A stretch of DNA of 64,000 bases from the NCBI RefSeq assembly GCF_003574315.2, contig NZ_AP025739.1, positions 4,402,001-4,466,000 on the forward strand, read 5' to 3'. The stretch's first letter is position 1, and each line of letters starts with the position of its first letter. Positions 49,693 through 59,933 of this stretch are shown piece after piece. The position numbers and the translations under genes were made by a program. The notes below the pieces were generated by a model that did no database searches, was not told the DNA's origin, and saw only the letters and a list, made by a program, of their open reading frames with translations. This DNA is from Capsulimonas corticalis. Lineage in GTDB: Bacteria; Armatimonadota; Armatimonadia; Armatimonadales; Capsulimonadaceae.

Positions 49693-50787
49693 TTGGAAAA
49701 ATTCGCGTTTATTATCCACCCGATCGACGCCAAGCGCGATGTCGCGCGCAAAGGCGGCGTCTACAGCGTCGCCAAGTACTTGCCGGAGTCGGCGGTGGAG
49801 TGGGCGATTAAGCACAAGGAGCCGATTGTCGCCTCCCATATTACCGGCTTGAAGTCCCTCACCGGCGCTGAGGCCGAGGGCTGGTTCATTGCCTGCCCGC
49901 TGACCCCGCGCCAGCTAATGACTCTGCCGACGGAGTTTGTCATCAAGCGTCTGGTGCAGTGCGGGAAGCTCGCGGAGTCGCTGGGCGCGAAGATCATTGG
50001 CCTGGGCGCCTTTACCTCGGTGGTGGGGGATGGCGGAATCACCGTCGCCAAGCAGCTCGATATCGCCGTGACGACGGGCAATTCCTACACCGTGGCGACC
50101 GCCGTGGAGGGAACCATCGACGGCGCGAAGCGGATGGGAATCTCTCTCGAAAACGCGAAAGTCGCCATTGTCGGCGCGACCGGCTCGATTGGCCGCACGT
50201 GCGCGCACCTGCTGGCGCCCCGCGCCGCCGAGATCGCCCTGATCGGCCGCGACCTGGACCGCCTCGGCGCGGTCGCCGCCGAACTGAACGGCGCATGCGT
50301 CACGCTGCATAACGATGTCCATACGGGCCTGCGCGACGCCGAAGTCGTCGTCACCGTCACCAGCGCCGTCGACGCCGTGATTCAGCCCGAAGACCTCGTC
50401 CCCGGCTGCGTCGTCTGTGACGTCGCCCGCCCCCGCGACGTCTCCGTCCGCGTCAACCGCGAGCGCAACGACGTCCTCGTCCTCGAAGGCGGCGTCGTCG
50501 CCGTCCCCGGCGCCGATCTCGATTTCCGTTTCAACTTCGGCTTCCCCCCGAAAACCGCCTACGCCTGCATGTCCGAAACCATGATGCTGGCGCTCGAAGG
50601 CCGCTACGAATCCTTCACCCTCGGCAAAGACGTCACCGTCGCGCAGGTGAACGAGATCAGCGCGCTCGCCAAAAAGCACGGCTTTCATCTGGCGGGGTAT
50701 CGCAGTTTTGAGAAAAAAGTCGAGGACAGCGATATCGAAATGCGACGGCGCAATGCGGAGGAGCGGCGGAAGAAGAAGGCGGCGTAG
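49693..50787 (+). CDS. NAD(P)-binding oxidoreductase resembling acyl-ACP reductase
   Basis: 364 residues from TTG 49693 (AAAGGG upstream). The N-terminal EKFAFIIHPID and LGAKIIGLGAFTSVVGDGG, with TTGNSYT, correspond to regions of cyanobacterial long-chain acyl-ACP reductase. The Rossmann motif is VAIVGATGSIGRTCAHLL (about 155-172), followed by VPGCVVCDVARPRDVS, which may carry the active cysteine. Relatives reduce acyl-ACP to aldehyde or are labelled shikimate dehydrogenase-like. The lysine/arginine-rich tail (RRRNAEERRKKKAA) is unusual. Substrate unproven. Confidence 0.72.
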   Translation: MEKFAFIIHPIDAKRDVARKGGVYSVAKYLPESAVEWAIKHKEPIVASHITGLKSLTGAEAEGWFIACPLTPRQLMTLPTEFVIKRLVQCGKLAESLGAKIIGLGAFTSVVGDGGITVAKQLDIAVTTGNSYTVATAVEGTIDGAKRMGISLENAKVAIVGATGSIGRTCAHLLAPRAAEIALIGRDLDRLGAVAAELNGACVTLHNDVHTGLRDAEVVVTVTSAVDAVIQPEDLVPGCVVCDVARPRDVSVRVNRERNDVLVLEGGVVAVPGADLDFRFNFGFPPKTAYACMSETMMLALEGRYESFTLGKDVTVAQVNEISALAKKHGFHLAGYRSFEKKVEDSDIEMRRRNAEERRKKKAA

Positions 50788-50789
50788 AC

Positions 50790-50823
50790 ACTATTTCTCC
50801 GACGCTTTAGCGCCGGGGGAATA
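50790..50823. terminator. Hairpin between convergent genes (acyl reductase-like / rtcB)
   Basis: CTATT...AATAG outer arms with an inner CGC-TTTA-GCG and CCG/GGG pairing, overlapping the 40-bp gap before the rtcB stop. Mismatched, so only moderate support. Confidence 0.4.
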
Positions 50824-50827
50824 GGGC

Positions 50828-52153
50828 CTAACCTTCCTCCCCCGCCATAATCACCGCCGCCGGCATCATCCGCGCGAGCGGTCGCACTAATCCCGCGTCC
50901 ACCTGAATCCGCATCACATGCTCGATATCTTTGTACGCCTGCGGTCCTTCCTCCACGCTTAGCCCCTCGATCCAGATATCTTCCCGCTCCAGCATCCGAC
51001 GCGCCTCGGCGGCGCTAAATCTGTCGCGAGCGACCGTGCGGCTGCCGACGCGGCCGGCGCCGTGCGAGGCGCTTTCGAGCGCTTCGGGGGCGCCGAGACC
51101 TTCCACGATGTAGCTGGCCGTGCCCATGCTGCCAGGGATGACGCCAAGGACGCCCGTCTCCGCCGGCGTCGCGCCCTTACGGTGAATAATCAGATCGCCT
51201 TTGCGCCAGGCGAAGTTGTGATGGTTCTGGATCGTCGCGGCGGCTTTGAGCTTCGTGCGCTGTAGGAAATCGGCATGGATGACCTCGTGACACGCCTTCG
51301 CGAAATCGCCGGCGAGGTGCATGGCCGTCCAGTATTCGCGTCCGGCGTCCGAATCCATGTCCAGCCATTCATAGAACTTGGGCGCGCGGGCCCTGCGCCG
51401 TGTTTCTAACGCGGCGAGCCGCATATAGTGATTGGCGATGGCGTAGCCAATGCCGCGCGAGCCGCTGTGTGTGAGCAGGCCGCAGAAGCGTTGTGATACG
51501 CCGTCTAATCCATCAGGGACGAGACGTTCGCCAATCACTAACTCGGCAAAATGGTTGCCGCTGCCGCTGGTGCCGAGCTGCCCGGCGGCGCGGTCCTGCA
51601 ATCCGCGCGTCTGGCGCGTCAGATCCCAGGCGTCGTCTTCCAAGATTGCATGATCGGCGGGGTGGGGGCGCTTGCCGCCCGTCCCAAAGACCGTGATGGC
51701 TTTCAAGTCTTCAAAAAGCTTCTCGCGGCTTAGCCGAAGCTGATCGGGAGACAAATCGAACAGCGTCAGGTGCATGCGGCAGCCGATATCCACGCCGACC
51801 ATGGCCGGCGAGATGGCGTTGTGCGCCGCGAACACCCCGCCGATCGGCAGCGCGTATCCGACATGCGCGTCCGGCATGAGTGCGCCCTGCGCGGCGATCG
51901 GCAGTTGCAGGGCAAGCCGAAGCTGCGCGAGCGCCACGGAGTCAATATCCGATCCAATCTCGCCATACACACGATACGGCGCGGTCGTCTCGCGCATCGC
52001 GAGCAGCGCCTCGGGCTTGCCGAAGGCGCGTTCGAGCTCGGACGCAATGTCATCCGCGCCCCGCCCCGCCTTCTTCAGCGCCGCCGCTTCCTTCGAGATC
52101 TGCGTGAACCGCTTGTCGCCCTTCCAGGTCTTGAGTAATGGCTGTAATTTCAT
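50828..52153 (-). CDS. rtcB: RtcB-family RNA ligase
   Basis: 441 residues. The family motifs are in order: MPDAHVGYALPIGGVFA, VGVDIGCRM, SGSGNHFAEL, THSGSRGIG, IQNHHNFAW, HRKGATPA, GSMGTASYIVEG and ESASHGAGRVGSR with the GMP-accepting His364. RtcB joins 2',3'-cyclic phosphate to 5'-OH ends with Mn2+ and GTP in RNA repair. No rtcA, rtcR or archease gene is adjacent, so it stands alone. It is divergent from groES across the palindromic element at 52235. Confidence 0.92.
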   Translation of the reverse strand: MKLQPLLKTWKGDKRFTQISKEAAALKKAGRGADDIASELERAFGKPEALLAMRETTAPYRVYGEIGSDIDSVALAQLRLALQLPIAAQGALMPDAHVGYALPIGGVFAAHNAISPAMVGVDIGCRMHLTLFDLSPDQLRLSREKLFEDLKAITVFGTGGKRPHPADHAILEDDAWDLTRQTRGLQDRAAGQLGTSGSGNHFAELVIGERLVPDGLDGVSQRFCGLLTHSGSRGIGYAIANHYMRLAALETRRRARAPKFYEWLDMDSDAGREYWTAMHLAGDFAKACHEVIHADFLQRTKLKAAATIQNHHNFAWRKGDLIIHRKGATPAETGVLGVIPGSMGTASYIVEGLGAPEALESASHGAGRVGSRTVARDRFSAAEARRMLEREDIWIEGLSVEEGPQAYKDIEHVMRIQVDAGLVRPLARMMPAAVIMAGEEG

Positions 52154-52234
52154 ATATGGGCCTTATCGATTGGGGGAGGGGATTTGGTAATGATGCTGTT
52201 GAGTGGCAAGGCAACAGAGCGGCTGGCGGTTTTC

Positions 52235-52376
52235 CCCGGTTATGAATCCGGGTCTGGGAGGGCTTCGCCCTAACCGTCCGTGCCGGACGGAAGAAATTTG
52301 TTATCGGCAACTGGAGTTTGCGTCCGGCACGGACGCTTAGCCCGAAGGGCTCTCAGACCCGGGTTTCATAACCGGG
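52235..52376. repeat. Dispersed palindromic element, copy 2 (142 bp)
   Basis: Same family as 10605-10750: terminal CCCGGTTATGAATCCGGG / CCCGGGTTTCATAACCGGG, the CTGGGAG/CTCTCAG steps, and the internal CCGTCCG and GCGTCCGG hairpins, with small differences in the loops. The two copies lie 41.6 kb apart between unrelated genes. Confidence 0.85.
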
Positions 52377-52451
52377 GAATTCTGAGGGCCTTCCTCCTCT
52401 CCACTTGACAATCCCACACTCAAGGAACCGAAGAAAAAATCAAGAAGAAGT

Positions 52452-52478
52452 TTAGCACTCGCTTGACATGAGTGCTAA
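52452..52478 (+). promoter_or_regulatory. CIRCE element (HrcA operator)
   Basis: TTAGCACTC-N9-GAGTGCTAA, a perfect match to the CIRCE consensus. It overlaps the -35 hexamer of the groES promoter, so HrcA would block polymerase. The hrcA gene itself is not in the window. Confidence 0.97.
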
Positions 52479-52491
52479 TAATGAGGATAAT
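52463..52491 (+). promoter_or_regulatory. groES-groEL promoter
   Basis: TTGACA (52463-52468), 17-bp spacer, GATAAT (52486-52491); start near 52498, then a leader with GAGGGAGG (52533-52540) before ATG 52550. Confidence 0.85.
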
Positions 52492-52549
52492 ACTGGACGG
52501 AACATTCCACAAGTTTATTCTCGACAACCACTGAGGGAGGTCAACACCT

Positions 52550-52837
52550 ATGCTGAAGCCATTGGGCGACCGGATCATCGTTAAGGCTCTGGAAGCCGAG
52601 CAGACAACCGCCGGCGGAATCATCCTGCCGGAGACCGCGAAAGAAAAGCCGCAGCGCGGCGAAGTGCTGGCGGTCGGACCGGGCAAGACGCTCGATAACG
52701 GCAAAGTCAGCGCGGTCGACGTGAAGGTGGGCGACAAGGTCGTCTACTCCAAGTACGGCGGCACGGAGATCAAGGTCAAGGGCGAGGAAGTCATTATCCT
52801 GCGCGCCGACGATGTGCTGGGAATCCTGAACGCTTAG
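52550..52837 (+). CDS. groES: Co-chaperonin GroES (Hsp10)
   Basis: 95 residues. [23 protein letters not shown] starts the protein and contains the mobile-loop region; [11 protein letters not shown](R)GEVLAVGPG follows, and the end [14 protein letters not shown] is typical. The heptameric ring caps GroEL. Expression is controlled by CIRCE and the promoter just upstream, and groEL follows 81 bp later in the same transcript. Confidence 0.97.
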   Translation: MLKPLGDRIIVKALEAEQTTAGGIILPETAKEKPQRGEVLAVGPGKTLDNGKVSAVDVKVGDKVVYSKYGGTEIKVKGEEVIILRADDVLGILNA

Positions 52838-54565
<1,728 letters not shown>

Positions 54566-54598
54566 CCGAGCCGTTCGCACCATAGCATTTACCGTGCG

Positions 54599-54629
54599 GA
54601 GCAGGGACATACTGTCCCTGCTCTTTTTT
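54599..54629 (+). terminator. groESL intrinsic terminator
   Basis: GAGCAGGGACA / TGTCCCTGCTC, 11-bp perfect stem with a 3-nt loop and a T6 tract (54624-54629). Confidence 0.92.
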
Positions 54630-54655
54630 CGTCGCGACCTTAACCTCTGTTTGCG

Positions 54656-54661
54656 GTACAA
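54656..54661 (+). promoter_or_regulatory. -10 box of the Imm5-like gene
   Basis: TACAAT about 35 nt before ATG 54696; no clear -35 box. Confidence 0.35.
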
Positions 54662-54695
54662 TCGTCGTAGATATTAACTCTATCGATGGGCTTGT

Positions 54696-55208
54696 ATGAT
54701 TCTCACTCAACCCCGTGACCCTAGATTTATCACTCTTCGTCGTGGCGGAACGCTGACCGATACAAATCACCACCTTCTGGCGATGTGGGCTGCTGCATGT
54801 GCGGAGCACGTACTGCATTTCTTTGAGGAAGCGCGACCTGGAAATAACGGGCCGCGACATGCGATTGAGCAATGCCGTGCGTGGGCTCGCGGCGAGATTG
54901 GTATGCGCGAATCCCGCAAGACCGCTTATGACGCCAATGCGGCGGCCAGAGACCTCTCCGGCGCTGCAAGATACGCTGCTTACGCCGCCGGGCAAGCGGC
55001 GGCGGTTGCCCATGTGGCGGCGCACGAACTAGGCGCGGCGGCCTACGCAATTCGGGCGGCGCAAGCGGCGGCTCCTGAGGGGGAACGCGAACTTGCTGGT
55101 CGTCAGGAATGCCAGTGGCAGCGTGACCTGCTGCCCGACGAAATCCGAGATCTCGTGCTAGACGACCAGCGTCTGCGTAATCATGCGTGTTGGTTTGTGT
55201 TTGATTAA
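54696..55208 (+). CDS. Imm5-like putative immunity protein
   Basis: 170 residues. DPRFITLRRGGTLTDTNHHLLAMWAAACAEH near the start, then RAIEQCRAWARGEI-like HAIEQCRAWARGEIGM and an alanine-rich helical middle (AARYAAYAAGQAAAVAHVAA) fit the Imm5-type immunity family of polymorphic toxin systems. No toxin gene is adjacent, so it would be an orphan immunity gene or have another role. It is a single-gene transcript with its own promoter and a terminator. Confidence 0.75.
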   Translation: MILTQPRDPRFITLRRGGTLTDTNHHLLAMWAAACAEHVLHFFEEARPGNNGPRHAIEQCRAWARGEIGMRESRKTAYDANAAARDLSGAARYAAYAAGQAAAVAHVAAHELGAAAYAIRAAQAAAPEGERELAGRQECQWQRDLLPDEIRDLVLDDQRLRNHACWFVFD

Positions 55209-55209
55209 A

Positions 55210-55242
55210 GAGCGCATTGCTTCGGCGATGCGCTCTTTTTTT
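55210..55242 (+). terminator. Terminator of the Imm5-like gene
   Basis: GAGCGCAT / ATGCGCTC stem (55210-55217, 55228-55235) with an inner GC-TTC-GGC and a T7 tract. Confidence 0.88.
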
Positions 55243-55310
55243 GCGTCTGTATGGTTGAACGAGCGCGTTTTTGCGTACACTATGTATTCAAACCGTTGGG
55301 GAGGGCATGA

Positions 55311-56147
55311 ATGGCGAACGCAATCAAAATCGACAAGCCGCAGAAGATTCGGCTGAAAGACTACGATCCAAACGAAAAGGGCAAGACCAATAAAGAATCG
55401 AGTGAGGCGGAGATCCAGAGTCTCAGTGAAGAGATCAATCAGCTCCAGGATCTGCTCTACGCCGCGCAGACGCACAGTGTCCTGATCGTGCTGCAAGCCC
55501 CCGACACCGGAGGCAAGGACGGGACCATCACGCACGTCATGGCGGCGGTCAACCCGCTGGGCTGCTCTGTGGCGTCCTTCAAAGTCCCATCGACGCTCGA
55601 AGCCTCCCACGACTTCCTCTGGCGCATCCATCAGCAAACGCCCGGCAAGGGCAACATGACGATCTTCAACCGCTCGCACTACGAGGATGTTCTCGTGACC
55701 AAGGTGCATGGCCTGATCGACGAAAAGACCTGCAAGAAGCGCTACGACCATATCAAGAACTTCGAGGCGATGCTGGCCGATTCCAATACGATCATCATGA
55801 AGTTCTACTTGATGATCAGCAAAGACGAGCAAGAAAAGCGGCTGAAAGCCCGCGAAGCCGATCCCAGCAAAGCCTGGAAACTCAGCGCCGGCGACTGGAA
55901 AGAGCGCGAGCTATGGGACAAGTACATGGGCGCCTACGAAGACGCCATTGGCGCGACGGCGGCCCCGAATGCGCCCTGGTATATCATTCCCGGCAATTAC
56001 AAGTGGTATCGGAACCTGGCCATCGCGACGACCATTCGTGACACGCTGGCGGCGTACAAGGGCGAATGGGAAGACGCGCTGAAGAAGATCGGCGAGGAGC
56101 GCTTGAAGGAGCTGAAAGAGGCGCGGGCGGGAAGCGATCGGGCATGA
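55311..56147 (+). CDS. ppk2: Polyphosphate kinase 2 (PPK2 family)
   Basis: 278 residues. Walker A is APDTGGKDGT (Gly67, Lys69, Asp70); Walker B region is IFNRSHYEDVLV (119-130); the lid and W-x-x-R-x-x-x-x-x-P-x-x-G signature reads FLWRIHQQTPGKG. PPK2 enzymes move phosphate between polyphosphate and nucleotides, here most like the one-domain class that phosphorylates nucleotides. The protein is cytoplasmic. GGGGAGGGC precedes the ATG. Confidence 0.92.
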   Translation: MANAIKIDKPQKIRLKDYDPNEKGKTNKESSEAEIQSLSEEINQLQDLLYAAQTHSVLIVLQAPDTGGKDGTITHVMAAVNPLGCSVASFKVPSTLEASHDFLWRIHQQTPGKGNMTIFNRSHYEDVLVTKVHGLIDEKTCKKRYDHIKNFEAMLADSNTIIMKFYLMISKDEQEKRLKAREADPSKAWKLSAGDWKERELWDKYMGAYEDAIGATAAPNAPWYIIPGNYKWYRNLAIATTIRDTLAAYKGEWEDALKKIGEERLKELKEARAGSDRA

Positions 56148-56152
56148 GGGCG

Positions 56153-56194
56153 CCCCATCCCCCCGCCGAAATTTACTTCGGCGGGGGGATGGGG
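56153..56194. terminator. 18-bp-arm hairpin containing the waaA stop codon
   Basis: Perfect 18-bp arms (56153-56170 and 56177-56194), CCCCATCCCCCCGCCGAA and its complement, with a 6-nt loop. The waaA stop TAA (56175-56173) lies in the loop. It follows the ppk2 stop by 5 bp, so it can end both convergent transcripts. Confidence 0.65.
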
Positions 56195-57519
56195 ATCCTC
56201 ACCACCCCCGCGATCCGCTCCAGCGTGAACGCCGTCGCGCCCTGGTTGTCCTCTAAAATCGACCGCGCCGCCGCCCCCATCTTTGCCTGCTTCTCTGGAT
56301 CTGCAAAAATCGACCGCAGCGCCTCCGTCAAATCACGCTCCTGTGTCGCCGCGTCACTCTCAAGCGCCGTGATTTGAATCGCCGCGCCCTTCTCCAAAAA
56401 CTCATCAACAATCTGTGGGAAGTTCTCCATATGCGGCCCGATCACGATCGGCTTGGCGAACTGCGCCGGCTCCATGATGCTGTGCCCGCCCACGGGAACA
56501 AGCGTGCCTCCGACGAAGGCGACGGCGGCGAACTGGTAGGCGGCGGCAAGTTCGCCGTAGGTGTCGAGCAGCAGCACTTCGGCGCCGGCGCTTGCCTCGC
56601 CAGGGCGGGAGCGGCGGCGCACGGTGAATCCTTCACGTTCGGCGAGGGCGGCGACGCTGTCGAACCGCTCGGCGTGGCGCGGGACGATCAGCAGGCGTGT
56701 ATTCGCCAGCGTTGGATCTTCTCGAAGCGCGCGCAGGGCGCGTAAGAGGACAATATCCTCGCCCTCGTGCGTGCTGCCGGCGACGATCAGTTGCCCTTTC
56801 CATCGTGAAAGCTCCAGCGCGGCATTCAGCCCTTTGGCCTTTTCGGCGACCAGGGCGGCGTCGGCGGGTGTCTGATCGTACTTTAAGTTGCCGCTCATGG
56901 CGATTTTGCTCGGCGGCGCGCCAAGGCGCTGGATACGGGCGGCGTCCTCAGGCGACTTCATCAGCAGCGCGGCGTACTCGCCCAAAACACGAGCGAGCAT
57001 TGGCTGCGCCCACAGATATTGCCGGAACGACTTTGCCGCAATCCGTCCATTCACCATCACCACGGGAATATTGCGCAGCTTCGCCTGATGCACGACGTTC
57101 GGCCAGATCTCCGTATCGACGATAATCAGCGCCGACGGCTGGATAAAATCCAGCACATTGCCGGCGACGCCGGGCAGATCGACGGGGAAGAAGAACACAT
57201 TGCCGGGACCATACAGCTTCTCATATCGCTCATGCGCGATGGCGTTGCCGCTCGCGGTGATGGTCGAGAATATCAGCCGGGCGCCGGGAAACCGCTCGTG
57301 CAGCGCGGCTGCGAGCCCCTGCACGCTCAGCGTTTCGCCAACGGAGCAGGCATGGATCCAGAGGGTAGGGCGCCCGTCCGCGCGCAGGGATTCGGGCAAA
57401 CGGCCCATGCGCTGGCGCAGCTTCGGCAGGTGCTTCTTGTGGCGGACGGCGTTGTAGAGGAGAACAGGGGCCATCGCCAGGAGCCAGATTGTGAGGAGGG
57501 TGGTGTATAGGGCGTACAT
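56173..57519 (-). CDS. waaA: 3-deoxy-D-manno-octulosonic acid (Kdo) transferase
   Basis: 448 residues. An N-terminal membrane anchor (about residues 1-22) precedes a GT-B glycosyltransferase: WIHACSVGE with catalytic Glu62, STITASGNAIA, PVVMVNGRIAAKSF, AGSTHEGED and GGTLVPVGGHSIMEPAQF. WaaA adds Kdo to lipid IVA in the inner membrane, so the cell makes LPS. It is near kdsB, on the same strand, separated by a palindromic element. Confidence 0.94.
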   Translation of the reverse strand: MYALYTTLLTIWLLAMAPVLLYNAVRHKKHLPKLRQRMGRLPESLRADGRPTLWIHACSVGETLSVQGLAAALHERFPGARLIFSTITASGNAIAHERYEKLYGPGNVFFFPVDLPGVAGNVLDFIQPSALIIVDTEIWPNVVHQAKLRNIPVVMVNGRIAAKSFRQYLWAQPMLARVLGEYAALLMKSPEDAARIQRLGAPPSKIAMSGNLKYDQTPADAALVAEKAKGLNAALELSRWKGQLIVAGSTHEGEDIVLLRALRALREDPTLANTRLLIVPRHAERFDSVAALAEREGFTVRRRSRPGEASAGAEVLLLDTYGELAAAYQFAAVAFVGGTLVPVGGHSIMEPAQFAKPIVIGPHMENFPQIVDEFLEKGAAIQITALESDAATQERDLTEALRSIFADPEKQAKMGAAARSILEDNQGATAFTLERIAGVVRIPIPPPK

Positions 57520-57560
57520 ATAGGGTTGGCTATCTTTGCCAAACGAACGGCGGTAAGGCA

Positions 57561-57739
57561 GATTGCCGGCGGTTAAAACCGCGCCTACAAGAGCGCAGAA
57601 GTCCCCCTGCGGGGACTACGTAGTCCTATGCGATATCACCTAATATAAACGTCACATTAGGCGATATCATGACCGATGATGTAACCCACGAAGGTGGGTT
57701 TCTGCGCTCTTGTAGGCGCGGTTTTAACCGCCGGCAATC
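57561..57739. repeat. Palindromic MITE-like element (179 bp)
   Basis: Perfect 40-bp inverted arms (57561-57600 and 57700-57739), starting GATTGCCGGCGGTTAAAACC. Inside are GTCCCC-tgc-GGGGAC, an imperfect GATATCACCTAAT/ATTAGGCGATATC pair and CCCAC-gaag-GTGGG. It lies between waaA and kdsB and contains no reading frame. A single copy in the window. Confidence 0.85.
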
Positions 57740-57774
57740 CTAATCACGGTGCGGCGCACCTGCTGGTGCGTAAA

Positions 57775-58503
57775 TCAATGCAGCTCGTTCTCAAACAGCG
57801 CGATCACCTCTTGCAGTTCCGCCTCCGTGTCCACGCCCACCGTCTCAAACGGCGTTTCGGACACATAGATCGGCGCGCCGTTTTCCAGGTATCGGAGCTG
57901 CTCTAACTGCTCGCTGAGTTCTAACCCTCCCTGCGGCCAGCCGTGAAAGACGGTCAGTGCGGCGCGGGTGTAGGCGTAGAGGCCGATGTGCTTGAAGTAT
58001 TCGGCGTGGCCGGTTCCGTCGCGGTCGTAAGGAATGGGGGAGCGCGAGAAGTACAGCGCCTGCCCGTCGGTCGCGGTGACGACTTTGACGTTGTTCGGGT
58101 TCTGCGCTTCGTCCACGCCGATCTTCACCTTGAGGGTGGCGATTTGCGCCTCGCGTTCGTCCAGCATAGGCGCCAGCAGCTTCTCGATGTGCTCGGGTTT
58201 CAGTGTCGGCTCGTCGCCCTGGATGTTGACGTAAACATCGGCGTCGGTGCGGGTGAGGACTTCGTAGAGGCGGTCGCTGCCGGACGGGTGCTCGGCGGTC
58301 ATCATGACGGGGATTTCGGCGGCGGCGCATGAGTCGTAGACTTCGCGGCTGTCGGTGGCGACGATGATCTCCGTGAGCAGCGGCGAGCGGCGGGCGTTCT
58401 GGTAGACCCAGTGCACCATCGGCTTGCCGGCGATCAGGCGCAGGACCTTGCCGGGAAGGCGCGTGCTGTGGAGGCGGGCGGGGATGACTCCTAAGATCTT
58501 CAT
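57775..58503 (-). CDS. kdsB: 3-deoxy-manno-octulosonate cytidylyltransferase
   Basis: 242 residues from ATG 58503 (an in-frame TTG 6 bp upstream at 58509 is also close to AAAGG). MKILGVIPARLHSTRLPGK is the classic nucleotide-binding start; VYVNIQGDEP and YFKHIGLYAYTR follow. KdsB makes CMP-Kdo from Kdo and CTP, the donor for WaaA. Its proximity to waaA makes a Kdo-lipid module. It is divergent from the sbcD gene. Confidence 0.95.
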   Translation of the reverse strand: MKILGVIPARLHSTRLPGKVLRLIAGKPMVHWVYQNARRSPLLTEIIVATDSREVYDSCAAAEIPVMMTAEHPSGSDRLYEVLTRTDADVYVNIQGDEPTLKPEHIEKLLAPMLDEREAQIATLKVKIGVDEAQNPNNVKVVTATDGQALYFSRSPIPYDRDGTGHAEYFKHIGLYAYTRAALTVFHGWPQGGLELSEQLEQLRYLENGAPIYVSETPFETVGVDTEAELQEVIALFENELH

Positions 58504-58604
58504 AAGCAAGTGCGGCCTTTACAAATTGGAAACTGAATCCTGAGTATAACCCAGCGTGTGGAGGGGTGTCAATGACGGAGGGCCGAAGGGAGGCGATTTT
58601 CGGG

Positions 58605-58610
58605 TACAAT
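58605..58610 (+). promoter_or_regulatory. -10 box of sbcD
   Basis: TACAAT 48 nt before ATG 58659, in a frame extension that starts at 58566. Confidence 0.4.
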
Positions 58611-58658
58611 CAAGGCAAATCGAACGCCTATTTGTATTTTTACGACACCCCCAAACCC

Positions 58659-59918
58659 ATGCCGACCCATCCGCCTATCCGTCTGATGCACTTTGCCGAT
58701 GTCCACTTTGGTGTCGAGAACTATGGTCGTTTCGATCCCGCGACGGGCTTGAACTCGCGTTTGGTGGACTTCCGAGACGCGCTGAACGCCGCCATTGACG
58801 TGGCGCTCGCGGCGGGCGTGGAGATCGCGCTGTTCGCCGGCGACGCCTACAAAACGCGCGATCCGAACCAGACGCAGCAGCGCGAATTCGCCGCCTGCAT
58901 CGGGCGTCTGACACAGGCGGGAATTCCGGTGGTGATGCTGGCGGGAAACCACGACATCCCCAACACCAAGGGGCGCGCGAACTCGATTGAGATCTTCGGC
59001 GCGCTTGCGGCGGGCCGAATGTTCGTGCTGGATACGCCCAACGTGATCCAGGTCACCACCAGCAAGGGCAATACGCTGCAAGTGGCGTCGATGCCGTATT
59101 TGATCAAGAGCCTGGTTCTTTCGCGCGAAGAATCCAAGGACAAAGGCGTGCAGGAGACGACGGAGATGATCGTCGCCCGCTATGAGGCCGGCATCAATCA
59201 GCTGGCGGCGAAATGCGACCCCAACTTGCCGACGGCGCTGATGGGCCACTTCAGCGTCTCCAACGCCAAGCTCAGCGCCAACCAGATCGGATATTTGACC
59301 AACGAGCCCGAAGTCTCGATGTCCGCGCTGACTCAGTCGCCGTTCGACTATGTCGCGCTGGGGCATATCCATCGCTTCCAGGATCTGAACCGAGGGCAGC
59401 AGCCGCCCGTCGTTTATTCGGGAAGCATTGAGCGGATCGACTTCGGCGAACGAAATGAAGAAAAGGGGTTCGCGCTCGTCGATCTGGTCAAGGGCTTCAC
59501 GGAAGTCAAGCATGTCGAGGTCAAGACGCGTCCCTTTGTCGAAATCGAAGTCGACGCGACCGACGCCGGCGAGGAGCCGACGGAAAAGATTTTGCTGGCG
59601 ATCGCCAAGCACGACATCCGGGACGCTGTCGTCAAGGCGTCGTACCAGATCCGCTCCGAACAGCTGGCCCACCTGCGCGAAAACGACCTGCGCGCGGCCT
59701 TGCAATCGGCGTTCATGGTGGTGGCGCTGCACAAGGAAATCAAGCGCGACACCGACGCCGTGCGCTCCAAGCTGATGACCGAAGCGCTCGACCCGTTGCA
59801 GGCCCTTGCAACCTACTGCGACACCCGCGACAGCCTGCGCGGCCGCAAGGACGAAATGCTGCTCCGCGCCGAACCGCTGCTGCGGGAGCTGGAGGCGGAG
59901 GAGACGGTAGGGAAGTAA
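58659..59918 (+). CDS. sbcD: DNA repair exonuclease SbcD (Mre11-like)
   Basis: 419 residues from ATG 58659. The calcineurin-like phosphoesterase motifs are intact: FADVHFG, AGDAYKTR, AGNHDIP, MGHFSVS and ALGHIHRFQ, which bind two Mn2+. With SbcC it forms a nuclease that opens hairpins and blocked ends. The start at 58566 is rejected because its first codons contain the -10 box. SbcC follows after a 192-bp gap holding a large palindrome. Confidence 0.92.
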   Translation: MPTHPPIRLMHFADVHFGVENYGRFDPATGLNSRLVDFRDALNAAIDVALAAGVEIALFAGDAYKTRDPNQTQQREFAACIGRLTQAGIPVVMLAGNHDIPNTKGRANSIEIFGALAAGRMFVLDTPNVIQVTTSKGNTLQVASMPYLIKSLVLSREESKDKGVQETTEMIVARYEAGINQLAAKCDPNLPTALMGHFSVSNAKLSANQIGYLTNEPEVSMSALTQSPFDYVALGHIHRFQDLNRGQQPPVVYSGSIERIDFGERNEEKGFALVDLVKGFTEVKHVEVKTRPFVEIEVDATDAGEEPTEKILLAIAKHDIRDAVVKASYQIRSEQLAHLRENDLRAALQSAFMVVALHKEIKRDTDAVRSKLMTEALDPLQALATYCDTRDSLRGRKDEMLLRAEPLLRELEAEETVGK

Positions 59919-59933
59919 GGCGGGTTACCCAGA

